A stretch of 13,016 nt of DNA from an uncultured Prevotellaceae bacterium (GCA_946539635.1 CAMNHS010000030.1:1-13016), one strand, 5' to 3'; counted from the stretch's first letter, positions 1 through 8,458 are shown. The notes: a model not told the origin generated them from the letters alone. Program-made: numbers and translations.

Positions 1-1502
1 TATTTTGCTTTCACCGCTTCTGTCTTTGCCATTGCAGCAAACTCTTTTGGAGAGATGGTGACAGGCTGTCTCATAAACTCCGGACGGTTATAAGACTTTG
101 TCAGGAGAATGTTGTATTCAGGATCCTTCTGGGGTACAGCGAATGCCTTGTGACATTTGGGTGCCTGTCCTGCCTTTGGCTTGGGGAAATAAGAGATGTA
201 TGGTCTGGTATAGTTGCCGTCTTCGCGTCGTGAGTCCGTCATTATCCAGCGTCCGTTGCTCGAGAAAGAAGGATAACTCTCGGACAGCGATGAATTCAGA
301 CCGTCGAGACGGTAGATGCTGTCTGGTTGCTGGAGGTTAATGAGATAGATGTCTGCCTCGTTATGCCAAACGTGAAAACATCCGTAATCACCCAACGCAA
401 ACACCAGATACCGTCCGTCGGGAGACAAACGAGGCAGGGTTGCTGACTTACCGCGAGAGGCTGCATCGAAGACCATCTCTGCCTCTCCGAAGGTGTGTGT
501 CTGCGGATTGAAGGAGCGGCGCAGGAGGTTATACTTTATCTCACCGAAACGCTGAATGACCTGCCGCTCCTTAGACGTTGTATCGTTTGGCGCGTACTCA
601 AAATGGGCATCGCAATAATATAATGTCTTGCCGTCAGGACTCCATATAGGGAATGACTCCAAGCTATTGCTGTCATTGCAGATGGTGCTGACAGTATTGT
701 TGTCAACATCATAGAGAATAAGATCGGATGCTGTATCAAAAACTTCAATCTTTCCCTTGTTCTTCATGCGGAAAGTCTGCATGGTATTGTTGGTGGAAAA
801 GGCGATGAGATTAAGGGACGGATGCCATGCAGGATATACACCGCTGCTGATGGTGCTGTCGGTCTTCAAATCCACCTTTTGTATTTTGCCGTTGTCAACA
901 AGCATTGTTCCACCTAAGTGCTGCCTCATGTGAAAAAGCATGCGGGAGGTGGAGTAGTTCTGGTAGGAATGACAGTTGATACATTGTCCGTTTGCTTCTG
1001 TCTGCACCATGCGATTACAGTAGATGTCTGATTCGTCAAAGGTGGTTATGTCGCGCTGTGCCAAGACGAGTCCTTCGTATGCTACATAGGATGGTTGAAT
1101 GAGACGATAGGAAATATACGGGTCGATGGTGTCATTGGAGATATACAGTTGGAAAGGTTTGTATGCCTTCCACGAATCTCCATTATTACAGAATACCTCG
1201 ACCGTAATGCTCTTACCTTTCGCGGCATCGCGTATTGTTGCCCAGTCATCATCGTCAATGATTATTTTGTTGTCTTCACCGAAGACGAATTCCATATTCT
1301 CAAACGAGAACCGTGCTACCACTTCCTGTGCATCCTTTACCATGAAGTTGGGCGCGCACAGATTTGCCGGTAATGTTACGTCGGTATAGTCAGGATAAAT
1401 GGATGGCTTGGAGTTTACGCGCTGAGCATCCTCCGGTATGGAAGGACCGGAACATCCTACAATAAGGATAGTGGCTATGATTAGAAAGAAATATTTATAC
1501 AT
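1..1502 (-). CDS. PD40 beta-propeller lipoprotein with a CxxCH heme motif (TolB-like), 3' edge at window boundary
   Basis: I read this gene by translating the minus strand from the ATG at 1502-1500; it stays open for 500 codons to base 3. The two leftover bases read TA, so the next codon is a stop (TAA/TAG) or Tyr; the protein is probably essentially complete. Residues 1-17 form a short lipoprotein signal (hydrophobic stretch, then lipobox I-V-G-Cys17). No acidic run follows Cys17, so surface export is not indicated. A c-type heme motif, C174-I-N-C177-H178, lies at 983-969, followed by M/H-rich residues (RMLFHMRQH). Four PD40/WD40-like strands follow: YPAWHP near 223-235, FPIWSPDGK near 284-296, LPRLSPDGR near 358-370 and YPSFSSNGR near 412-424. 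Bacteroidota homologues are often labelled TolB-like or cytochrome c biosynthesis protein; the true role is not known to me. It sits 32 bases after the DUF6057 gene, so the two are likely co-expressed. Confidence 0.85.
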   Translation of the reverse strand, partial: MYKYFFLIIATILIVGCSGPSIPEDAQRVNSKPSIYPDYTDVTLPANLCAPNFMVKDAQEVVARFSFENMEFVFGEDNKIIIDDDDWATIRDAAKGKSITVEVFCNNGDSWKAYKPFQLYISNDTIDPYISYRLIQPSYVAYEGLVLAQRDITTFDESDIYCNRMVQTEANGQCINCHSYQNYSTSRMLFHMRQHLGGTMLVDNGKIQKVDLKTDSTISSGVYPAWHPSLNLIAFSTNNTMQTFRMKNKGKIEVFDTASDLILYDVDNNTVSTICNDSNSLESFPIWSPDGKTLYYCDAHFEYAPNDTTSKERQVIQRFGEIKYNLLRRSFNPQTHTFGEAEMVFDAASRGKSATLPRLSPDGRYLVFALGDYGCFHVWHNEADIYLINLQQPDSIYRLDGLNSSLSESYPSFSSNGRWIMTDSRREDGNYTRPYISYFPKPKAGQAPKCHKAFAVPQKDPEYNILLTKSYNRPEFMRQPVTISPKEFAAMAKTEAVKAK

Positions 1503-1504
1503 TG

Positions 1505-1532
1505 AACTATTGACCTTAGACCTTTGACTTTA
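1505..1532 (-). repeat. Four tandem degenerate 7-base units in the DUF6057/lipoprotein spacer
   Basis: On the minus strand, four head-to-tail 7-base units fit WAARGTY: TAAAGTC (1532-1526), AAAGGTC (1525-1519), TAAGGTC (1518-1512) and a weaker AATAGTT (1511-1505). They fill almost the whole spacer and end three bases before the start codon. The same period and a similar consensus occur in the spacer before the M16 gene. Function unknown: it could be a 5' untranslated element that acts on translation, or a slippage-generated spacer. Confidence 0.6.
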
Positions 1533-1534
1533 GA

Positions 1535-3244
1535 TTAATAATATGTTGACCCATGCACGAAATAATATGTCCACCAGAAGGTGTCGCTGTATTGTGTGCG
1601 CATCGCTTCGCCCACAGCCTTTTCGTCCATACCGTTACGCATATATTGCGTCGCGGTTTCCATAAACTGCGAATAACGGTCCAGAATGCGTGCCTTGTCG
1701 TATGGCATGCGTGAGGAATCAACGGTCTGTGGTTCGAGCTTTCCATATAACAGGGCCGCCTCCTGATAGTGTATCGGCATTTCCATATTCTCCCTTTGTG
1801 CGGCAAAGCGAAAGAAATGCGTCCAGAAAGTTTTTATGTCCTTTGACATGAGAGCGTATGCCAATCCCATTTCGGTCAGGTAGCGGGATGGGGTAGGAGG
1901 AATGGTGCTGAAGAAGTCGATGAGGAATTTTTCGATGAGACCATTGTCACTACCGGCCAGTTCTGGAAGATATTTATGCAGTTCACTTATCTTTTTCGTA
2001 TTTGGCATCTTCCAGTTCTTGTAGAACATGGTATGCTGGAGCATGTTAATATATTTCTGCGCCAAAGCTTTTTCGCCATTCACCATGCAGGCTGCTGCCA
2101 TCACCTTGATGTGGGCAATGTTAAGCCCTTGCTCTACGGAATTCTCCATTGCCCAACGATATGCATAGTTCGTCATGCCATGATGGAGATAGATAATAGG
2201 ACCTGCGGTGTTCGCAAGACAAACCCGGAGTGAATCGCCAGTCTTGGGATGCACCCCATCATCGGGATAGTTATACATTTCGTTACCGATAGTGCCCTTG
2301 TTGAAGAGTGCGACATTTTTCATCACGATAAGTTCGCGTGTTATATCACATTTCATGCGAGCTATTGCGTCCAAGGCGTCGTCCCATCGCTCTTCATCAA
2401 TGGCACGATAAACCTTACACTCTGTCTGGAATGCCTCGTCGGAGAAATTGTATGCCTGCAGGAAAAGTCCATAAGCAACGAATGCTATAATATATAAAGG
2501 TGACAGAATGAATATTGTCTTGCGGCTTTTTAAGTTCAATTCCGGCAGCTTGTGCAGCAATGGCATCAAGAACAAAGCGGTGAAGAGGATATAGAAAGGG
2601 TACCCTTTCGAATAGTTGGTATATTCTCCATACTCGAAAACAGGAATGCTGATAGTGAAAGTCTTGGATGTCGGATACGTGTCGTATAATGTCGTCCACA
2701 ATGTGGGGGCTGCTATAGTTGCTACCACCATTATTGCTCCAAGGCTCCATCGCTTATTGAGAAGCAACATGAATGCTGTGCATGCCATCGCCAATGGGGC
2801 ATAGGAACCGATGAGAGGATAGGATAGTGCAGAGAGAAGACATCCTACCGCAGACAGGTATTTGTTACTCGAAGTAGCAAGCCATACAAGTAACGATACA
2901 CATAAAACACCTAAGGAACCATAGAAATAGTAGCCAGGAAATTTAAGATAGTATATCCAATATCCAAGTTGTATGTCTGCTGCCATAAGACATACAATAG
3001 GCACAAGCAGCAGCGGTGTCCATACTAACTTGATCTTAAAGGTCTGCTTGAGAATCAACAAAGAGGTACACCATATCAGAATCAAAGCAGTAATACCCAG
3101 CCAAGGATAATAGAACAATTGTGTCAGCCACAATCCTAACCATGTCAGCAGACCACCTGGATACTCCATACATTGATTGAAAAATTCTGGAGTATCAGAA
3201 AAGTATGAGCGTAGTTGGGCTACATATAATACATCTTCATTCAT
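1535..3244 (-). CDS. DUF6057 family multi-pass membrane protein
   Basis: A 569-residue protein with a hydrophobic N-terminal half and a soluble C-terminal half. Likely membrane segments lie near residues 31-63 (possibly two), 73-90, 105-123, 128-141, 148-162, 165-183, 216-231 and 243-263. Residues 264-569 are mixed helical, with paired-helix character that resembles TPR folds (for example around AIDEERWDDALDAIARM). The pattern PGGLLTWLGLWLTQLFYYPWLG near residues 29-50 and the overall layout match what I recall of DUF6057 proteins in Bacteroides; no biochemical role is known to me. The start is forced: reading upstream in frame meets a stop at 3277-3275 with no other ATG. It begins five bases after the malQ stop and is followed by the heme-motif lipoprotein, so the two may work together in the envelope. 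No catalytic motif was recognised. Family assignment is by recognition, not by a search. Confidence 0.75.
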   Translation of the reverse strand: MNEDVLYVAQLRSYFSDTPEFFNQCMEYPGGLLTWLGLWLTQLFYYPWLGITALILIWCTSLLILKQTFKIKLVWTPLLLVPIVCLMAADIQLGYWIYYLKFPGYYFYGSLGVLCVSLLVWLATSSNKYLSAVGCLLSALSYPLIGSYAPLAMACTAFMLLLNKRWSLGAIMVVATIAAPTLWTTLYDTYPTSKTFTISIPVFEYGEYTNYSKGYPFYILFTALFLMPLLHKLPELNLKSRKTIFILSPLYIIAFVAYGLFLQAYNFSDEAFQTECKVYRAIDEERWDDALDAIARMKCDITRELIVMKNVALFNKGTIGNEMYNYPDDGVHPKTGDSLRVCLANTAGPIIYLHHGMTNYAYRWAMENSVEQGLNIAHIKVMAAACMVNGEKALAQKYINMLQHTMFYKNWKMPNTKKISELHKYLPELAGSDNGLIEKFLIDFFSTIPPTPSRYLTEMGLAYALMSKDIKTFWTHFFRFAAQRENMEMPIHYQEAALLYGKLEPQTVDSSRMPYDKARILDRYSQFMETATQYMRNGMDEKAVGEAMRTQYSDTFWWTYYFVHGSTYY

Positions 3245-3249
3245 AAACT

Positions 3250-5862
3250 TTATCTGCCTGATTGGATTAACATTTCAGCGATGTCATCACAGAAGCGAAG
3301 ATTCTGTATCATATCATCGATATTCAGATGCATGCGATATCTCCAATAGTGATGTGGGTTTGCTGGTATATTGATACGTTCCGCATTAGCATCTGGCAAA
3401 CGCAGCTCCTCACTTATTGCCAGCCAGTCCTGCAAGGAAATAATACACAACATAGAAGCCGACTGGAGGTTCCTCAGCATTATGTCACGTGCTAACCAAG
3501 CTGGTAACGGATGTGGCGCATCATCGTGACGACCGAGGACGGTGCTGTAGTAGTTGTGTGCCCTGTTATAATCCTCATCCCACCACATGCGCAGCGTCGG
3601 CATATCATGCGAGTCGAGGGTACAAACGGAACGATACGGATAACGCTCCGGTTGACCGAACTGCAGTCCGACCTCTTTTGGCATTGATTGTACTTCAAGG
3701 GAGAGAATACGAAGGTCATTGAGTACTGTCGGTACGCAGTCGGGAATCATTCCCAAATCTTCGGCACATACCAACATACGCGTAGCTTCAACAAGGCGAG
3801 GCAACTTCTTCATTGCTTCTGCCTGCCAATACTGGGTGTTGCGGCGGTAGAAGAAGTCATCATACAGACGGTTGAATGCCTTTTTGTCGCTGTCGCTCAA
3901 AAGTATCCTATATATATAACTTTGTTGGGCAGCAATGCGAGGATGATATAGTTCTGGATTCTTATGGTCTTTCAGGAAGAGCACATTACTAATCAGAGTG
4001 TATAATCCGTCACGGAGGTTGTCATCATTGATTACTGCAGCTTCAACCTTTCGTTGTGTGTTGTATGCCTCCTTCATTAGGTAGAGACCGTCTTTATATG
4101 GCTCTACGAAGGTGTCGCGTACATAGCTTGCCCTGTCGCCAAAGATGTCTTCGAGGATTTCTTTGGTAATATATGGTTGGGTGAAACGCTCTTTTTGCAT
4201 GCGAAGACCATATGATTCTATCTCGCTGACGCTAAGAGGAAGTGCTGGCTGGAATTGTCCCAACAGTCCGTGGACGGAATGAACAGGAATCTCCCAGATG
4301 CGGAAGAATCCCAAGACGTGGTCAATACGATATGCATCAAAATATTTCTGCATATTGCGGAATCTGCGTACCCACCACTGACATCCGTCTTTCAGCATCT
4401 CGTCCCAGTTGTACGTAGGGAATCCCCAGTTCTGACCATTTATGGAGAATTCATCTGGTGGAGCACCGGCACTACCATTGAGGTTAAAGTAACGTGGGTC
4501 TTGCATCACGTCGCAGCCGTTGCGGTGTACTCCAATTGGAATGTCACCTTTGAGTATAACACGCTTATAACGTGCATATTCATGGGCTTCACGCATTTGC
4601 TTTGCAAGCAGGAACTGAACAAAACAATAATACCCCTGAGATGCTGGCATATACGCCTTGTCACGGGCAACGCAGAATTTGGCGTATGTGTCGAGCCAGA
4701 AGTGCTCCTCCGCATACCATGATTTGTATTCTGCTGAAGCAAGAACCTTCTTACCTTCTTGACGGAAGAGCATTAGCAGGTATTCATTCTTTGCATTATT
4801 GACGCGTTCATAGTCTATCTGACGAAGGGCATTGAGCTCTTGTCTCAATGTCTCAAAGCGCTTTGCTTGCTCAGCATCTTTCAGTGGTGGTAGTTGTCTC
4901 AGGTCAATATATTGAGGATGTAGCGCAAAGACGCTGATACATGAGTATGGATATGAGTCTGTCCATGTGTGTGTGACAGTTGTGTCGTTGATAGGTAACA
5001 GCTGCAGGATGCGTTGTCCCGTATAGGCAATCCAGTCTATCATACGTTTCAGGTCACCGAAGTCACCAACACCGAAACTGCCTTCTGTGCGTAATGAGAA
5101 AACAGGAATGAGGGTGCCGGCCTTCTTTACATTCCATATCTTAAAGAATGCTTGGGAGAGTTCATATTCTGTGATTTCTCCTTTCCTCATTCGTGGTACT
5201 ACGATATGACGGTTATCACATGTTTCCCACATGATGTCTTGCTGGATTACAGGGAAATTGGTATTGGCGCGAACGGCTGCGAATTTATATTCCAAATCCT
5301 CGCCAACGGTATATTCTGCATCAATGTCACATATCCATTCGTTCGGAGCCTGCTCGAAGCACGGTATGCCTCTTGAGGTATCCCATTCTCCCAATACGGG
5401 ATGGTTGCCCGTAAGGATGAGCCTCTCATCGCCACGCAGTTGTGGAGCACGAACCTTCAGACGCAGAATGGTAGGCGATGTCCTGCGATAGTGGGGGGCC
5501 TTTTCCCTGCGGTTGATACATTGTGTGAAGGCAGAACTGTAGAGATATGAGTCATGGGGAATTTCAATCCATGTGTCATATACGGTATATTGCTGCACAC
5601 CTGTCTGACCCAAGTCGAGACGATGAGCTTGAGTGGTCCATTCCTGTCTCTTTATCTTATCACCGGAATACAGGGTGTAGTAATAGTCAAACGGCTCGCT
5701 ACCATACTGCAATAGTTCTGCATCATTCATTCTCAATTCAAATGACCAGTTGCCACCTGCTTGGTTCATCTTATGTATAGCGACCCCATTGTTTTGGCGA
5801 ATATTAAGACAGATATATTCCCCGGGATTTACTCCGTAGTATATGTTGAAATTTATGTTCAT
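3250..5862 (-). CDS. malQ: 4-alpha-glucanotransferase (GH77, DPE2-like) with two N-terminal CBM20 domains
   Basis: Transfers alpha-1,4-glucan segments between maltooligosaccharides or glycogen; probably cytoplasmic, as no signal peptide is seen. I use the ATG at 5862, giving 870 residues. An upstream in-frame ATG at 5964 would add 34 residues encoded entirely inside the antiporter gene, while the 5862 start forms a classic ATGA overlap and leads straight into the first starch-binding domain. Domains: CBM20 about 1-105; second CBM20 about 130-225 (GNHPVLGEWD at 152-161, YKF at 192-194); GH77 from about 246 to the end. Expected catalytic residues are present: nucleophile D514 in YRIDH, acid/base E701 in AEDLG, and D753 in SHDMPTL. 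The nucleophile to acid/base distance is 187 residues against 47 in Thermus aquaticus amylomaltase (D293/E340), so about 140 residues are inserted, as in plant DPE2. By analogy, glycogen and maltose are plausible substrates. No other glycogen or maltose gene lies in the window. Confidence 0.93.
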   Translation of the reverse strand: MNINFNIYYGVNPGEYICLNIRQNNGVAIHKMNQAGGNWSFELRMNDAELLQYGSEPFDYYYTLYSGDKIKRQEWTTQAHRLDLGQTGVQQYTVYDTWIEIPHDSYLYSSAFTQCINRREKAPHYRRTSPTILRLKVRAPQLRGDERLILTGNHPVLGEWDTSRGIPCFEQAPNEWICDIDAEYTVGEDLEYKFAAVRANTNFPVIQQDIMWETCDNRHIVVPRMRKGEITEYELSQAFFKIWNVKKAGTLIPVFSLRTEGSFGVGDFGDLKRMIDWIAYTGQRILQLLPINDTTVTHTWTDSYPYSCISVFALHPQYIDLRQLPPLKDAEQAKRFETLRQELNALRQIDYERVNNAKNEYLLMLFRQEGKKVLASAEYKSWYAEEHFWLDTYAKFCVARDKAYMPASQGYYCFVQFLLAKQMREAHEYARYKRVILKGDIPIGVHRNGCDVMQDPRYFNLNGSAGAPPDEFSINGQNWGFPTYNWDEMLKDGCQWWVRRFRNMQKYFDAYRIDHVLGFFRIWEIPVHSVHGLLGQFQPALPLSVSEIESYGLRMQKERFTQPYITKEILEDIFGDRASYVRDTFVEPYKDGLYLMKEAYNTQRKVEAAVINDDNLRDGLYTLISNVLFLKDHKNPELYHPRIAAQQSYIYRILLSDSDKKAFNRLYDDFFYRRNTQYWQAEAMKKLPRLVEATRMLVCAEDLGMIPDCVPTVLNDLRILSLEVQSMPKEVGLQFGQPERYPYRSVCTLDSHDMPTLRMWWDEDYNRAHNYYSTVLGRHDDAPHPLPAWLARDIMLRNLQSASMLCIISLQDWLAISEELRLPDANAERINIPANPHHYWRYRMHLNIDDMIQNLRFCDDIAEMLIQSGR
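5859..5862 (-). other. ATGA start/stop overlap, antiporter to malQ
   Basis: The malQ ATG (5862-5860) overlaps the antiporter TGA stop (5861-5859). This arrangement usually means translational coupling or re-initiation, and it is the main reason to choose this malQ start over the upstream ATG at 5964. Confidence 0.85.
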
Positions 5863-6839
5863 ATAACGAGATATGTGTAATAAGCAATTGCCATAATGAC
5901 CAGAATGGCCCCTTCTGTCCGTGTTATAATGAGTTGTTTCTGCCCAAATGCTGTCAGTATCCAAAGCAGTATGGATGCTCCGAGCAGAACGAGGATGTCT
6001 GTTGCTGTAACGCCTCCAATACCGAGAGGGAAGATAACGGCTGATGTACCGAGTGCGAAGAATACATTGAAGACGACGCTACCGACCACATTACCTAATG
6101 CCATAGCAGTGTCGCCTTTCTTTGCTGCCATCACAGAGGCCGCTAACTCCGGTGCCGACGTGCCGGCAGACACAATTGTCAGTGCTATAACCGATTCGCT
6201 GATTCCTATCCAACGTGCTATGCCGGAAGCGCCCTCTACGAGTCCGTCTCCACCAGCAACGAGTAATACCAAACCAATGAGGACAAAGAGGATGTTTTTC
6301 CACAAGGGGCTTTGCTTGTATTCGTTGCCTGAGGTGTCTGTCGCCTTGTCTTGGTCATTCTTGGCAATGGACATCGTGTATGACATAAAGACTGCGAATG
6401 TGCACAGCATCAGCAGACCGTCGCTGCGTGAGATGGAATCAGTCACAGGATTAGTCGTATCGAAGAAACTGTCAAAAGCGGTAATTGCAATGAAAAGACT
6501 GGAGAGCACAACAAACGGAACGTCGTATTTCATATTCCGTCTGTCAATTGTTATCGGCATAACGAGAGCTGTTATTCCTACGATGCCAAGAATATTAAAG
6601 ATGTTGGAGCCGACAACATTGCCGAGTGCCATATCCACATTTCCCTTAAATGCAGATACGACGCTGACGACAAATTCGGGCATAGAGCTACCTACTGCAA
6701 CAATCGTTAGTCCCACCACTATGGTTGGGATGCCATAGTGGTGGGCTATTGATGCTGCTCCGTCGGTGAGCCAGTCAGCTCCTTTTATGATTGCGACCAG
6801 CCCGATGACGAACTCTAATACGAGAATTATTTCTTGCAT
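5859..6839 (-). CDS. Calcium/sodium antiporter, CaCA superfamily (YrbG-like)
   Basis: An inner-membrane cation exchanger of 326 residues, the usual size for bacterial CaCA proteins. It is almost wholly hydrophobic, with two homologous halves of about five helices joined by a polar loop near 158-180. The two alpha-repeats are clear: VAVGSSMPE (47-55) with GNVVGSNIFN (73-82), and VSAGTSAPE (223-231) with GNVVGSVVFN (249-258). E55 and E231 match the ion-coordinating glutamates of the family. The second repeat has Val255 where the first has Asn79, an asymmetry in the usual GSNxFN motif. It probably exports Ca2+ in exchange for Na+ or H+; the coupling ion cannot be told from sequence. Its ATG overlaps the fumarase stop by one base and its stop overlaps the malQ start, so translation is probably coupled on both sides. 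A perfect 13-bp inverted repeat lies within its first 130 bases. Confidence 0.92.
   Translation of the reverse strand: MQEIILVLEFVIGLVAIIKGADWLTDGAASIAHHYGIPTIVVGLTIVAVGSSMPEFVVSVVSAFKGNVDMALGNVVGSNIFNILGIVGITALVMPITIDRRNMKYDVPFVVLSSLFIAITAFDSFFDTTNPVTDSISRSDGLLMLCTFAVFMSYTMSIAKNDQDKATDTSGNEYKQSPLWKNILFVLIGLVLLVAGGDGLVEGASGIARWIGISESVIALTIVSAGTSAPELAASVMAAKKGDTAMALGNVVGSVVFNVFFALGTSAVIFPLGIGGVTATDILVLLGASILLWILTAFGQKQLIITRTEGAILVIMAIAYYTYLVI
6712..6745 (-). other. Perfect 13-bp inverted repeat with 8-base loop inside the antiporter gene
   Basis: The arms at 6712-6724 (CCCACCACTATGG) and 6733-6745 (CCATAGTGGTGGG) are exact reverse complements separated by 8 bases, so the mRNA can form a strong hairpin about 95-128 bases into the antiporter coding sequence. 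It encodes residues around 33-43 (HHYGIPTIVVG). No U-tract follows on the transcript, so it is not a standard intrinsic terminator. It may be a codon-driven coincidence or an mRNA stability or attenuation element. Confidence 0.7.
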
Positions 6840-6841
6840 TA
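6837..6841 (-). other. TAATG stop/start overlap, fumarase to antiporter
   Basis: The fumarase stop TAA (6841-6839) shares one base with the antiporter ATG (6839-6837). This supports co-transcription and probable translational coupling of two functionally unrelated genes. Confidence 0.85.
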
Positions 6842-8458
6842 GAACTTCTTAAAGAAATCGTTGCCCTTGTCATCAACGAGGATGAAAGCAGGGAAGTTCT
6901 CAACACGTATTTTCCAGATAGCTTCCATACCTAACTCTGGATATTCCACACATTCAATGCTCTTGATGTTGCTGGAAGAGAGGTATGCTGCAGGTCCACC
7001 GATAGAACCGAGATAGAAGCCGCCGTGCTTCTTGCAGGCATCGGTGACTACCTGTGTGCGGTTGCCCTTTGCTATCATAACCAATGAACCACCATTGTCC
7101 TGGAACTCATCGCAGTATGGGTCCATACGGTTTGCTGTTGTTGGTCCCATAGAGCCGCAAGGCATTCCTGCTGGTGTCTTTGCTGGTCCGGCATATAGTA
7201 CAGGATGGTCCTTGAAATATTGCGGCATACCCTCACCGGCATCCAAACGTGCCTTAATCTTTGCGTGAGCAATATCGCGGGCTACAATGATAGTGCCGTT
7301 GAGGCTTACACGTGTTGAAACAGGATATTTTGAGAGTTCCTTGCAAACTTCTGAGATAGGCTGATCGAGATTTATCTGTATAGCATCGCCCTCACCAGCC
7401 TGACGCAGCTCTTCTGGAATAAGTTCGTATGGTTTGTCGTCCATCTTCTCAATCCAGATGCCGTCCTTGTTTATCTTTGCTTTGATGTTACGGTCAGCAG
7501 AACAAGAAACACCGAGTCCGATAGGACATGATGCTCCGTGACGTGGTAAACGTACTACTCTCACATCGTGAGCGAATGCCGTACCACCGAATTGCGCACC
7601 AAATCCAATCTTCTTTGCTTCCTCAAGAAGTTGTTTCTCGAGTTCTATATCGCGGAAGGCACGACCGGTCTCATCACCTGTTGTTGGAAGAGAGTCATAA
7701 AACTTTGTTGAAGCCAATTTTACAGTCAGCAGATTCTTCTCTGCAGAGGTTCCACCGATTACGAAAGCGATGTGATATGGAGGACATGCTGCTGTGCCGA
7801 GGCTCTTCATCTTTTCTACGAGGAAAGGAACGAGAGTACCTGGGTTCTGTATGCGAGCCTTTGTCTCTTGGTAAAGGTATGTCTTGTTTGCGGAACCACC
7901 ACCTTTTACGACACAAAGGAATCTGTATTCCATACCCTGAGTTGCCTCAATGTCTATCTGTGCTGGCAGGTTACACTTCGTATTCACCTCATTATACATA
8001 TCCAAAGGTGCATTCTGTGAATAACGCAGGTTGTCTGAGGTGTAAGTATTGTAAACACCTTTTGCCAGTGGCTCTTCGTCTTCGAAGCCTGTCCAAACCT
8101 GCTGACCCTTCTCACCATGGATGATGGCAGTACCGGTGTCCTGACAGAATGGTAACTGTCCCTTGCATGCAACCTCTGCATTGCGCAGCATTGTCAAAGC
8201 AACATATTTGTCGTTGTCGCTTGCATCTGGAGAGTTGAGGATGCTTGCCACCTTTTCGTTGTGCTCACGGCGCAGCATGAAGTTTACATCGTGGAAAGCC
8301 TGTGTTGTGAGCAGCTCCAAAGCTTCCTTGCTAACCTTGAGGATTGGGGTGCCCTCAAATTCGCCTACGCTGACGCCGTCCTTTGAAATAAGACGATACT
8401 CTGTCTTGTCTTCGCCCAACTGGAACATTGGGGCGTACTTAAATTCTACGTTTGCCAT
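6839..8458 (-). CDS. fumA: Class I fumarate hydratase, [4Fe-4S] type
   Basis: Interconverts fumarate and L-malate in the cytoplasm. In anaerobic Bacteroidota it normally runs from malate to fumarate, feeding fumarate reductase and succinate formation. The 539 residues are close to the E. coli FumA length of 548. The three cluster cysteines are all present and almost co-linear with E. coli C105, C224 and C318: C105 in [10 protein letters not shown]225 in GTAACPPYH and C319 in [13 protein letters not shown]. The N-terminal catalytic domain spans about 1-330. The C-terminal swivel domain spans about 365-539 and includes [18 protein letters not shown] (424-441) and NRMDPY (443-448). It is a single-chain enzyme, not split into alpha and beta subunits. 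It lies 23 bases downstream of the peptidase gene and overlaps the antiporter start by one base. Such enzymes are oxygen-sensitive, consistent with an anaerobe. FumA and FumB cannot be told apart here; the symbol denotes the family. Confidence 0.96.
   Translation of the reverse strand: MANVEFKYAPMFQLGEDKTEYRLISKDGVSVGEFEGTPILKVSKEALELLTTQAFHDVNFMLRREHNEKVASILNSPDASDNDKYVALTMLRNAEVACKGQLPFCQDTGTAIIHGEKGQQVWTGFEDEEPLAKGVYNTYTSDNLRYSQNAPLDMYNEVNTKCNLPAQIDIEATQGMEYRFLCVVKGGGSANKTYLYQETKARIQNPGTLVPFLVEKMKSLGTAACPPYHIAFVIGGTSAEKNLLTVKLASTKFYDSLPTTGDETGRAFRDIELEKQLLEEAKKIGFGAQFGGTAFAHDVRVVRLPRHGASCPIGLGVSCSADRNIKAKINKDGIWIEKMDDKPYELIPEELRQAGEGDAIQINLDQPISEVCKELSKYPVSTRVSLNGTIIVARDIAHAKIKARLDAGEGMPQYFKDHPVLYAGPAKTPAGMPCGSMGPTTANRMDPYCDEFQDNGGSLVMIAKGNRTQVVTDACKKHGGFYLGSIGGPAAYLSSSNIKSIECVEYPELGMEAIWKIRVENFPAFILVDDKGNDFFKKF

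Noticed and set aside
300-313. Short inverted repeat accgtc-ga-gacggt
   Set aside because: Only 6 bp with a 2-base centre, inside the lipoprotein coding region; too short and too tight to be a convincing hairpin.
536-748. Minus-strand 70-codon open frame at the left end
   Set aside because: It is out of frame with the 500-codon lipoprotein gene that covers this region and carries recognisable PD40 and CxxCH motifs.
5863-5964. Upstream in-frame ATG that would extend MalQ by 34 residues
   Set aside because: The extra stretch is encoded within the antiporter gene, resembles no domain, and the ATGA overlap at 5862 is a better start.
5896-6738. Long plus-strand open frame (280 codons) opposite the antiporter
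   Set aside because: It lies entirely antisense to a clear CaCA antiporter with both alpha-repeats; its Pro/Ser/Thr-rich translation is what the reverse complement of hydrophobic codons gives.
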